A stretch of 17,913 bases of DNA, from contig CAZAYP010000094.1 of assembly GCA_964489425.1 (NCBI GenBank), positions 1 through 17,913 on the forward strand, in the 5' to 3' direction. The notes beneath the pieces were generated by a model, which saw only the letters and a program-made list of their open reading frames with translations, was not told where the DNA came from and did no database searches. The DNA is from CAZAYP01 sp964489425 [NCBI: uncultured Verrucomicrobiota bacterium]. Its GTDB lineage: Bacteria > Verrucomicrobiota > Kiritimatiellia > RZYC01. The translations under genes were made by a program, and so were the position numbers. This document shows positions 7,470 through 14,491 of this stretch, piece by piece (the first letter of the stretch is position 1; each line of letters opens with the position of its first letter).

Positions 7470-10400
7470 GGGCGCCTCCCTTATCTTCCACGGCCGCCGG
7501 TGGCGCGGGCGGCCCGGGCGGCGCGGCGTGCTTCTTCCCGCCCAGCCGCTCGACGATGTAGAACGTCACCGGGATGATCAGCGTGCCGATGCAGGTGGCG
7601 GCCAGCATGCCGCCGATCACCGCCGTGCCAAGGATGCGGCGCGAGACCGCGCCGGCGCCGTCCGCCGTCCACAGCGGCACGCAGCCGAGGATGAACGCGA
7701 AGCTCGTCATCAGGATCGGCCGCAGGCGCAGCCGGGCGCCGCCGAGCGCCGCCTCGATCAGCGTCTGGCCCTTCTCCACGTTCATCTTGGCGAACTCCAC
7801 GATCAGGATGGCGTTTTTGGCCGCCAGCCCGATCAGCATCACCAGGCCAATCTGCGCGTAGATGTTGTTGGGCAGGAGCCGCGCCATCAGCATGCCCAGG
7901 GCGCCGCACACGGCGATCGGCGTGCCCAGCAGCACGCTGAACGGCAGGCTCCAGCTCTCGTACTGCGCCGCCAGGATCAGGAACACGCACAGCAGCGAGA
8001 AGCCGAAGATCACCGCCGGCGGGATGCCCTGGCGGGCCTGCTGTTCCTGGAACGACATGCCCGCATAGGCAAACCCCATGTCGCTGGGCATGGTCTGGGC
8101 GAACACCTCTTCGAGCGCGGCCGTGGCCTGGTCGCTGCTGAACCGGGGGGCGGCCTGCCCGTTGATCTGGGCGCAGCGGTAGAGGTTGTAGCGCATGGTG
8201 AACTCGGGGCCGAGGCGCGACTCAATGCTGGTGAGCGCGCTCAGCGGCACCATGTCGCCATCGTTGTTGCGCACGTAAAACTGGGCCAGGTCTTCGGCGC
8301 GGGTGCGATACTCGCCCTCCGCCTGGACATACACCTGCCACTGGCGGCCAAACCGGTTGAAGTAGTTGACAAACGCGCTGCCCATGAAGCACTGCAGCGT
8401 CTGGTACACGGCGTCCAGCGGCACACCCTGCTTGAGCGCCTTCTCCTTGTCCACGTTCACGTAGACCTGGGGCACGGTGGGGATCAGGCTGGAGTTCAAG
8501 CCGGCCAGTTCCGGCCGCTGGCGGGCGGCTTCCAGGAACTTTTGGGTCTGCTGCGCGAGATAGTCGATATCGTGCCCGCCGCGGTCCTGCAGGATGAACT
8601 GGAACCCGCCGGCCGTGCCGATCCCGGGGATCGCCGGCGGCGGGAACGCAAACGCGACGCCCTGGCTGAACTTGGAGAATAGCTTGTTCAGCGCCATGGT
8701 GATGCCGCGGGCCTTCTGCGAGGGATCGCGGCGCTCGGCCCACGGTTTGAGGGTGATGAAGAAGGTCGTGTTATACGTGGTCTGCACCCCGTTGACCATG
8801 TTGTAGCCCACGATGCTGGTCACGTCGGCGATGCCCGGCACCTGGCCGATGGCCGCCTCCAGTTGCTTGGTCGCCGCATCCGTACGCTGCAGTGACGCCG
8901 CATTGGGCAGTTGGACCAAGGCCATGAGGTAGCCCTGATCCTCGTCCGGAAGGAACCCGGTCGGCAGCTTATTGCCCAGGAACACCACGCCCCCGCATAC
9001 CAGCCCCAGGAACAGCAGGCTGATCACGGTCTTGCGGATGGCGAAATGGCAGATGCCCACATAACCATTGGTCACACGGCCAAACACCTTGTTGAACTGG
9101 TCGTAGAACCACTGCAGCGGCCCGTGCCCGCGCGTCCGCGGCCGCAACAGCAACGCCGCCAGCGCCGGGCTCAGGGTCAGGGCGTTGAACGCCGAAATCA
9201 CCACCGACAACGCGATGGTGACGGCAAACTGCTGGTACATGCGGCCGGTGATGCCCGGGATGAACGCCGTGGGCACGAACACCGCCGCCAGGATCAGGGC
9301 AATCGCCACGACCGGCCCGCTAACCTCGGACATGGCCTTGAGCGTGGCTTCCTTGGGCGACAAGCCGTTCTCGATGTGGTGCATCACGGCCTCAACCACG
9401 ACGATGGCATCATCCACCACCAGGCCGATCGCCAGCACCAGGCCGAACAGGGACATGGTGTTGATGGAAAAGCCCAGCAACGGGAACAGCATGAACGTGC
9501 CCACCAGCGACACCGGCACGGCCAGCAGCGGGATCAGCGTGGCCCGCCATCCCTGCAGGAAGATGAACACCACCAGGATCACCAGCAGCATCGCCTCCCA
9601 CAGCGTCGTGACGATCTCGCGGATGCCCTCGGTCACGGCCAGGGTGGTGTCCAGGGACACCTCGTAGTCCAGGTCGGCCGGGAAGCTGGCCTTGAGGCTT
9701 TCCATCATGGCCTTGGCTTTCTTGGCCGCGTCCAACGCGTTCGAATCCGGCAGCTGATACACCAGGACGATCGCCGCCGGCCGGCCGTTGACGCGGCCGG
9801 CGTAGCCGTACATCTGGGCGCCCAGTTCCACCCGCGCCACGTCGCTCAGGCGCACCATGGACCCGTCGGCATTGGCGCGCACGATGATGGCGCCGAACTC
9901 TTCCGGCGTGGTGAGCCGCCCCTGGGCGCGCACGGCATAGGTGAACTCCTGGCCCGGCGGCACAGGCTCGCCGCCGATCTGGCCCGCGGGATTGACCGTG
10001 TTCTGCTTCTGGATCGCGCTGATGATGTCCGGCACGGTAATCTGGAGCTTGGCCAGTTGGTCCGGCTTGACCCAGAAACGAAGCGCGTAGTTGCCGGCGC
10101 CAAAGATCATGACGCTCGCGATGCCCGGCACGCGGGTCAGCGGATCCGCCAGGTTGATCGTGGCATAGTTGGCCAGGAACAGGTTGTCATACGTGTTGCT
10201 GGGCGAGTACACCGAGAAGATCAGCAAGGGGAACCCCTGGGCTTTCTTGACCGTGATCCCATTATTGCGCACATCGGTCGGCAACTGGGTGTCGGCCTGG
10301 GAAACACGCAACTGGGTCAGGATCTGGTCCGTGTTGGGGTCCGTGGCCATGTCGAAGAACACGTTCAGGGTCATGGCGCCGTTGTTGGCGTTGACCGAGT

Positions 10401-10635
10401 ACATGTAATCCATGTTGTCCACGCCGCTCACCTGCTGCTCGAGCGGCGTGGCCACGGCCTGCTCCACGGTCTGCGCATCGGCGCCAATGTACGAGGCCGT
10501 GACCTGGACTTGCGGCGGCACGATGTTCGGAAACTGGGCAATGGGCAACTGCAGCATGGACACCACGCCCAGGAGCACCATGATGATCGCGATCACCATG
10601 GCCACGATCGGTCGGTTGATGAAGAAACTGGCCAT
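7456..10635 (-). CDS. RND-family multidrug efflux pump, HAE1 type (AcrB/MexB-like)
   Basis: Proton-driven inner-membrane exporter, the motor of the tripartite efflux system. The 1059 residues match AcrB-type pumps, with 12 expected membrane helices and two large periplasmic loops. It opens MASFFINRPIVAMVIAI, as HAE1 pumps do. The proton-relay residues are intact: D408-D409 in GLVVDDAIVVVEA (TM4) and K940 in LIGLAAKNAILIVEF (TM10). The conserved porter-domain text ...GVDNMDYMYSVNANNGAMTL is present. The C-terminal tail is Pro/Ala-rich. ATG 10635 lies 6 nt after the adaptor stop with only a weak purine-rich site, so coupling with the upstream gene is likely. Substrates cannot be predicted from sequence alone. 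Confidence 0.97.
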   Translation of the reverse strand: MASFFINRPIVAMVIAIIMVLLGVVSMLQLPIAQFPNIVPPQVQVTASYIGADAQTVEQAVATPLEQQVSGVDNMDYMYSVNANNGAMTLNVFFDMATDPNTDQILTQLRVSQADTQLPTDVRNNGITVKKAQGFPLLIFSVYSPSNTYDNLFLANYATINLADPLTRVPGIASVMIFGAGNYALRFWVKPDQLAKLQITVPDIISAIQKQNTVNPAGQIGGEPVPPGQEFTYAVRAQGRLTTPEEFGAIIVRANADGSMVRLSDVARVELGAQMYGYAGRVNGRPAAIVLVYQLPDSNALDAAKKAKAMMESLKASFPADLDYEVSLDTTLAVTEGIREIVTTLWEAMLLVILVVFIFLQGWRATLIPLLAVPVSLVGTFMLFPLLGFSINTMSLFGLVLAIGLVVDDAIVVVEAVMHHIENGLSPKEATLKAMSEVSGPVVAIALILAAVFVPTAFIPGITGRMYQQFAVTIALSVVISAFNALTLSPALAALLLRPRTRGHGPLQWFYDQFNKVFGRVTNGYVGICHFAIRKTVISLLFLGLVCGGVVFLGNKLPTGFLPDEDQGYLMALVQLPNAASLQRTDAATKQLEAAIGQVPGIADVTSIVGYNMVNGVQTTYNTTFFITLKPWAERRDPSQKARGITMALNKLFSKFSQGVAFAFPPPAIPGIGTAGGFQFILQDRGGHDIDYLAQQTQKFLEAARQRPELAGLNSSLIPTVPQVYVNVDKEKALKQGVPLDAVYQTLQCFMGSAFVNYFNRFGRQWQVYVQAEGEYRTRAEDLAQFYVRNNDGDMVPLSALTSIESRLGPEFTMRYNLYRCAQINGQAAPRFSSDQATAALEEVFAQTMPSDMGFAYAGMSFQEQQARQGIPPAVIFGFSLLCVFLILAAQYESWSLPFSVLLGTPIAVCGALGMLMARLLPNNIYAQIGLVMLIGLAAKNAILIVEFAKMNVEKGQTLIEAALGGARLRLRPILMTSFAFILGCVPLWTADGAGAVSRRILGTAVIGGMLAATCIGTLIIPVTFYIVERLGGKKHAAPPGPPAPPAAVEDKGGAHAPA

Positions 10636-10641
10636 GATCGC

Positions 10642-11781
10642 CTACTTTCCGGGCGCCGTGGCCGGCGCCGGAGGCGTGGGCGCAGCAGCGGCCGGCGCAT
10701 AGGGTTGCGGGTTGACCGGGATGCCATCCTTCAACTGCATGACCCCCTCGGCCACCACCTGCTCGCCCGGGTTGAGCCCCTGGTCGATCACCCAGAGCGG
10801 TCCGACCCGATCCGTGGCTTGCACCGATCGAATCTGCACCTTGTTGTCCGGGGTGATGACCGCGACCTGGAACATGCTCTGCAACTGGGTTACCGCGCGC
10901 TGCGGCACCAGCAAGGCGTCCTTCTTGACCTTGACCACCATGCGTACGCGGGCGAACTGTCCGGGCCGGAGGATATTGCCGGGATTGGGGAACAGCGCGG
11001 CCAGCCGGATGGTGCCCGTGCGCACGTCCACCTGGCGATCTGCAATGGCGATCCGGCCCCGGTGGGGGTACAGGCTGCCATCGGCCAGGATCAGGTCCAT
11101 GGCCGTGACCTCATTGGTGATTGGTTTGGGGGCGTTGATCGTCTCCGCCGCCAGCATGTATTCCTGCTCGCTGATGGCGAAATACGCCTTGATCGGGTCC
11201 ACGGTCGACACCATGGCCAGGTCGCCGCTGGTCGGCCCCACCAGGTCGCCGATCTGGGCGCTGGCAATGCCCGCCACGCCATCGATGGGCGAGATCACGC
11301 GGGCGAACCCCAAATTGAGCTTGGCCTGCTCCACGGCGGCGAGATTGGCCAGGTTGGCCTGGACCGCATCGTCGAGTTCCTGCTGGCTGACGGCGTTTTC
11401 CTTGGCCAGCGGCGTCAGGCGCTGCACGTCCAACTGCGTCTTGCCCAGGGCGGCCTGGGCTTTGTCCAACTCGGCCTGGAACTCGCGCGGATCGATTTCA
11501 AACAGCAGGTCGCCCTTGGCCACCACCGCGCCTTCCTGGTAGTCCTGGGTGAGCAGGTATCCGGACACCTGGGCGCGGATGTGCGCGTTGACATATCCAT
11601 CCAGCGTTGCCACCCATTCCGCTGTGACGGGCACATCCTGCTGGACCACGCCCACCACCTGCACCGTGGGGATTTTCGGCCCGGCCGCCGGCATGTGCGG
11701 CCGGCACCCCGCCAACAACATCACTTCGGCGCTGGCGGCCAGGATACTTACCAACCCGATGTTACGGCCGATGCACGTCAT
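10642..11781 (-). CDS. RND efflux periplasmic adaptor lipoprotein (AcrA/MexA family)
   Basis: Links the RND pump to the outer-membrane duct. The 379-residue protein has a lipoprotein signal ending LLAGC (Cys 26). It then shows the biotinyl-lipoyl half-motif (AHIRAQVSGYLLTQDYQEGAVVAKGDLLFEIDPREFQAELDKA), an alpha-helical hairpin (about 105-170), the second lipoyl half (FARVISPIDGVAGIASAQIGDLV), and a beta-barrel and membrane-proximal domain (GTIRLAALFPNPGNILRPGQFARVRM, KKDALLVPQRAV). The C-terminus is Ala/Pro-rich. ATG 11781 has an AGAGG site about 8 nt upstream. It is the first gene of the six-gene operon. No repressor gene sits beside it, which is unlike many acrAB-type loci. Confidence 0.95.
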   Translation of the reverse strand: MTCIGRNIGLVSILAASAEVMLLAGCRPHMPAAGPKIPTVQVVGVVQQDVPVTAEWVATLDGYVNAHIRAQVSGYLLTQDYQEGAVVAKGDLLFEIDPREFQAELDKAQAALGKTQLDVQRLTPLAKENAVSQQELDDAVQANLANLAAVEQAKLNLGFARVISPIDGVAGIASAQIGDLVGPTSGDLAMVSTVDPIKAYFAISEQEYMLAAETINAPKPITNEVTAMDLILADGSLYPHRGRIAIADRQVDVRTGTIRLAALFPNPGNILRPGQFARVRMVVKVKKDALLVPQRAVTQLQSMFQVAVITPDNKVQIRSVQATDRVGPLWVIDQGLNPGEQVVAEGVMQLKDGIPVNPQPYAPAAAAPTPPAPATAPGK

Positions 11782-11831
11782 GGTAGAACCTCTTCGTTTC
11801 GATGTGTGTCAGGGGCCCGTGTCCAAGACAG

Positions 11832-11864
11832 ACATAACCTGCCAATATTACCAAACCAATGGCA
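11832..11864 (-). promoter_or_regulatory. Possible promoter and operator-like inverted repeat of the efflux operon
   Basis: On the minus strand TTGGTT (11854-11859) and TTATGT (11832-11837) are 16 bp apart and could be -35 and -10 elements. A short inverted repeat, TGCCA at 11840-11844 with TGGCA at 11860-11864, brackets the -35 and spacer and could be an operator. The elements are weak and were found by eye, so this is tentative. Confidence 0.25.
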
Positions 11865-11893
11865 AATTACTGCTGACTAACTCTGGAATTTGA

Positions 11894-11925
11894 CCGGGCG
11901 CGCGAGTATTCCATCGCGCGCCCGG
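11894..11925 (-). terminator. GC-rich hairpin after the basic coiled-coil gene
   Basis: CCGGGCGCGCGA (11894-11905) and TCGCGCGCCCGG (11914-11925) form a perfect 12-bp stem with an 8-nt loop. It starts 13 bp beyond the stop of the minus-strand gene at 11939. On the minus strand the following bases are only weakly T-rich (TCAAATT), so it is a terminator-like stem rather than a textbook intrinsic terminator. It also insulates the efflux promoter just downstream. Confidence 0.6.
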
Positions 11926-11938
11926 CGTGGCGACCGGA

Positions 11939-12358
11939 TCAAACGACGGCGGGGGGGGGCGCTGGCGGGGGGGCTTTAACCTTGGCCCAGCGAGCCTTCT
12001 GCGCGGCGCGGATTTTTTCCCGGGCTTCCGGAGACATGGTGCGTTTCTTGGCCACCTTGGCGATCTTGGCCACCTTGGCAATCTTGGCCGCCTTGGCCGG
12101 CTTGGCGTCGCCGCCGCGGTGCTTGGCCCAGCGGGCCAACTGCGCCGCACGCATCCGCGCCCGCGCCTCTGCGGAAAATTTGCGCTTCTTCTCCGCCTTG
12201 CCCAGGGCGATGGCAGCCACCGGAACCCACTCGGCCGACTCGCCGGCGAACTGGGCGATCACGCGCTGGATAGCTTCCTTGTCAGCGCCCAGGCGGGCAA
12301 TCTGGTTGTCGATCCGCTCCAACTCATTCTGCAACTCTCTGATTAGACCTTTGTTCAT
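11939..12358 (-). CDS. Small basic coiled-coil protein with two NUMOD3-like motifs
   Basis: A 139-residue protein, probably nucleic-acid binding; no named family assigned. Residues 1-40 (LIRELQNELERIDNQIARLGADKEAIQRV, in part) form a predicted coiled coil that could dimerise it. Two copies of a basic motif follow: FSAEARARMRAAQLARWAK (61-79) and MSPEAREKIRAAQKARWAK (108-126). The SxEaRxKIxaAqxaRWa pattern resembles the NUMOD3 DNA-binding motif of homing endonucleases. The linker is a low-complexity Lys/Ala tract (AKIAKVAKIAKVAKK, 92-105) like histone-H1-type tails, and the C-terminus is Pro/Ala-rich, coded by long C-runs. ATG 12358 was chosen because AGGAGG lies 4 nt upstream and a promoter sits just before it. 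An upstream in-frame ATG at 12436 lies beyond that promoter. Confidence 0.75.
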   Translation of the reverse strand: MNKGLIRELQNELERIDNQIARLGADKEAIQRVIAQFAGESAEWVPVAAIALGKAEKKRKFSAEARARMRAAQLARWAKHRGGDAKPAKAAKIAKVAKIAKVAKKRTMSPEAREKIRAAQKARWAKVKAPPPAPPPAVV

Positions 12359-12380
12359 TTGTCCTCCTAGGTTGGGGCAC

Positions 12381-12408
12381 ATAATAGAGTAATTCGACGT
12401 GTTGGCAA
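12381..12408 (-). promoter_or_regulatory. Candidate promoter of the basic coiled-coil gene
   Basis: On the minus strand TTGCCA (12403-12408) and TATTAT (12381-12386) are separated by 16 bp, both close to the sigma70 consensus. Transcription would start near 12374, giving a leader of about 16 nt that contains the AGGAGG site. This supports the 12358 start. Confidence 0.5.
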
Positions 12409-12524
12409 GCCAGTTAGTTAAATTATTTCGAGCCACTCTTTATGTGTGCCCAGCGCGTGTTGCTTGATCCCCAGATGAACCGATTTGCGCTCCGCCCAGC
12501 TCGATGCCGATCCACGGAATAAAG

Positions 12525-12582
12525 TTGAGCGCCTCGGACAATCCGCTATATTGCCCGGACGCAGAACAACTCTGCAGAGGAG
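12525..12582 (+). promoter_or_regulatory. Candidate promoter and ribosome binding site of the epimerase operon
   Basis: TTGAGC (12525-12530) and TATATT (12547-12552) are separated by 16 bp. GAGGAG at 12577-12582 lies six bases before ATG 12589. It is divergent from the promoter at 12381-12408, with about 120 bp between them. Confidence 0.5.
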
Positions 12583-12588
12583 CAAATC

Positions 12589-13527
12589 ATGAAATGTTTC
12601 ATCACCGGCGGGTGCGGCTTCATCGGTTCCCACCTGGCCGAAGCGCTGGTTGGCCAAGGGCATGCGGTGGTCATTTATGACAACCTGTCCACGGGCCACG
12701 AGTACAACCTGGCAGGATTCCGCGACCGGGTGACCTTGGTGCAGGGCGACATCCGCGATCTCGCGGACGTACAACGCGCCATGGCCGGAGCGGAGATTGT
12801 TTTCCACGAAGCCGCCATGGTCTCGGTGTTCGAGTCGGTGCAAAAGCCGGAAACCAATCATGAAATCAATGTCACCGGCACCTTGAATGTATTGCGTGCC
12901 GCGCGGGCGGTGGGCGCCCGGCGGGCGCTCCTGGCCACCTCGGCCGCAGTCTACGGGGACGATCCCCGGCTGCCCAAAACCGAGGATATGCCGCTGCGGC
13001 CGGAGTCGCCTTATGGCTTGGCAAAAATTGTGGATGAGTACTACTTTCAAGTGTTCGCCAAGCTATACGGATTGCCCACGGTGTGCCTGCGCTACTTCAA
13101 TGTCTACGGGCCGCGGCAGGATCCATCGTCCATGTATTCCGGAGTCATTTCCAAGTTCGCCGACGACCTTGCCAAGTCCCGCACGCCCACAATCTTTGGC
13201 GACGGCAAGCAAACCCGCGACTTTGTATTTGTCAAAGACGTGGTCCAGGCCAACCTTCAGGCCATGAACGCCGCCATCACCGAACCCGGCGCCGCGTTCA
13301 ACATTGCCACCGGACGCTCAGTGGACCTGCTGACGCTGCTGGAAACCATGGGCCGGCTGCGCAATGTCCGGGTCTCGCCGGCCCTGCAACCCGCGCGGCC
13401 GGGCGACGTGAAGCACTCCAGCGCCAGCATCGCCAAGGCGCAGGCGCAACTGGGCTACGCGCCGCAGTACAGTCTCGAGCAGGGACTGCGCTGCTTGTTC
13501 GAGCACCGCCCCCCACAAACTCCATGA
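12589..13527 (+). CDS. NAD-dependent nucleotide-sugar epimerase/dehydratase (UDP-hexose/UDP-GlcNAc 4-epimerase-like)
   Basis: Cytoplasmic extended short-chain dehydrogenase/reductase of 312 residues, the normal length for GalE/WbpP-type enzymes. The Rossmann motif GGCGFIGS (7-14) binds NAD, D31 follows the second strand (VIYDNLSTG), and the catalytic residues are S118 (ATSAAVYG), Y142 and K146 (SPYGLAK). RYFNVYGPRQDPSSMYSGVISKF (in part, from 168) is the substrate-binding stretch found in UDP-GlcNAc/GalNAc 4-epimerases of the WbpP/TviC kind. The exact sugar cannot be read from sequence, and dehydratase or decarboxylase activity is less likely. The start has GAGGAG at a 6-nt spacing. Its stop overlaps the next start (ATGA), so the two proteins are made together. 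Confidence 0.88.
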   Translation: MKCFITGGCGFIGSHLAEALVGQGHAVVIYDNLSTGHEYNLAGFRDRVTLVQGDIRDLADVQRAMAGAEIVFHEAAMVSVFESVQKPETNHEINVTGTLNVLRAARAVGARRALLATSAAVYGDDPRLPKTEDMPLRPESPYGLAKIVDEYYFQVFAKLYGLPTVCLRYFNVYGPRQDPSSMYSGVISKFADDLAKSRTPTIFGDGKQTRDFVFVKDVVQANLQAMNAAITEPGAAFNIATGRSVDLLTLLETMGRLRNVRVSPALQPARPGDVKHSSASIAKAQAQLGYAPQYSLEQGLRCLFEHRPPQTP

Positions 13528-14402
13528 CTACTCCAGCCAACAATCCCTATGCCCGGGCCTTGCACGGCCTCAAACTGGACGACCCGGTACGCGCGTTCTT
13601 TGACTGGTGCCAGGAACGCGAAGCTATCCGCGAGCGGCGCGCGCAGGGGCTGCCGCCCCCGTGGAGCGCGGACCCGGTTTTCCAGCGCGGCCGGTTTCTG
13701 AACGTGTTCCGCGAGGACGATCGCGGGTCCCAGGCCGTGATCCGCTTCGCGCGCCAGGCCGGCCCCGTGCTGCCGGATTTGCTGCACGCGCTGTTCTTTG
13801 CCCGCTGGTGCAACCGGGCCGACACGCTGGACCGGTTGTCCCCTGCCCGGCTCCACGACCCCACGTCCCTGCGGCACTCGCTGCTGGAGGAAGCCGCACC
13901 GCCATGGTTCTCCGAAGCCTACCCGGTCGTCGATGCGCAGTGGGAAGGGCGCGCCTACGGTCGCCTGGCAGCCTGCCTGGAACTGTTCCCCCAGTGCCTG
14001 GAGTTCTTGGAAGCATGTGTCCGGGGCGCGGGCGGCAACGTGGTGACCGCCACCCGGCAGATCAATGCCCGATTTGCCATGACCAATGACTTCCCCATTT
14101 TCATGGCCGTGATCGACGTGGCCTGGTTCATGCCAAACATTATCCATCCGAACAGCCCGGTTCCGACCGGCATTGGCGCCGCGCCGTACATGGACCTGCT
14201 GCAGCGCCATCTTGGCTTGCCGGACCACGATGCCACGGCGCAACGCATGATCGCGCTGCAGCCGACGTATTGGCCCCAAGCCCGCCGGCCATTCATGCCC
14301 ATCGACATTGAATACACATGCTGCGAGTGCCGAAAATATTACAGCTACGTCAACGGCACCAAGACCTTTGACGGCCGGAACCTGTTTACACCCCGCGCCT
14401 AA
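13524..14402 (+). CDS. Protein resembling 5-hmdU DNA kinase helical domain / thymine pyrophosphorylase family
   Basis: A 292-residue mainly helical protein. Residues 24-70 (FFDWCQEREAIRERR, PPPWSADPVFQ, FLNVFREDDRGSQ) and the C-terminal motif DIEYTCCECRKY (261-272) match the pattern I know for the family named 5-hmdU DNA kinase helical domain and alpha-glutamyl/putrescinyl-thymine pyrophosphorylase ('ER..I..R....PPPWT.DPIL....F.NVFRE.DR' and 'D.EH.LCE..KY'). Phage members act on hydroxymethyl-uracil in DNA during thymidine hypermodification. No P-loop kinase domain is fused here, and no hydroxylase or hydroxymethyltransferase gene is in the window, so the cellular role is unknown. Start ATG 13524 overlaps the epimerase stop (ATGA); reading further upstream in this frame would run through the epimerase gene. 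The Cys-rich end (C266, C267, C269) is notable. Confidence 0.68.
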   Translation: MTTPANNPYARALHGLKLDDPVRAFFDWCQEREAIRERRAQGLPPPWSADPVFQRGRFLNVFREDDRGSQAVIRFARQAGPVLPDLLHALFFARWCNRADTLDRLSPARLHDPTSLRHSLLEEAAPPWFSEAYPVVDAQWEGRAYGRLAACLELFPQCLEFLEACVRGAGGNVVTATRQINARFAMTNDFPIFMAVIDVAWFMPNIIHPNSPVPTGIGAAPYMDLLQRHLGLPDHDATAQRMIALQPTYWPQARRPFMPIDIEYTCCECRKYYSYVNGTKTFDGRNLFTPRA

Positions 14403-14448
14403 CGGCTTATTCGCTGCCGCTCGTCGATCGCGACAGCAAAGAACATGA

Positions 14449-14485
14449 CCCACGGCATCGGCATATTTGACCCTCATGCCGTGGG
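14449..14485. terminator. Inverted repeat between convergent genes, likely bidirectional terminator
   Basis: CCCACGGCAT (14449-14458) and ATGCCGTGGG (14476-14485) are perfect 10-bp arms around a 17-nt loop. They lie in the 89-bp gap between the stop of the plus-strand gene (14402) and the stop of the minus-strand gene (14492). There is no clear T-tract on either side. Confidence 0.5.
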
Positions 14486-14491
14486 CCACCA

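Noticed and set aside
8911-11880. 989-residue plus-strand open frame
   Set aside because: Antisense to the RND pump and adaptor genes, both firmly identified; the translation is a His/Arg/Gly-rich artefact of codon bias.
12046-12105. Direct DNA repeats (TTGGCCACCTTGGC and variants) considered as a CRISPR or tandem-repeat locus
   Set aside because: They are in-frame codon repeats for the AKIAKVAK protein tract, with no spacers.
12359-12436. Upstream ATG (12436) for the basic coiled-coil protein
   Set aside because: It lies upstream of the candidate promoter and lacks a ribosome binding site; ATG 12358 has AGGAGG at 4 nt.
12418-12588. Minus-strand frame ending at 12418 with protein-like text (ERKSVHLGIKQHALGTHKEW)
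   Set aside because: The rest of the frame is antisense to the epimerase gene, and the region is occupied by two divergent promoters. A decayed gene end is possible but unsupported.
12589-14402. Prophage origin of the epimerase/base-modification pair
   Set aside because: No integrase, structural, lysis or replication genes and no attachment-site repeats were seen in the window.
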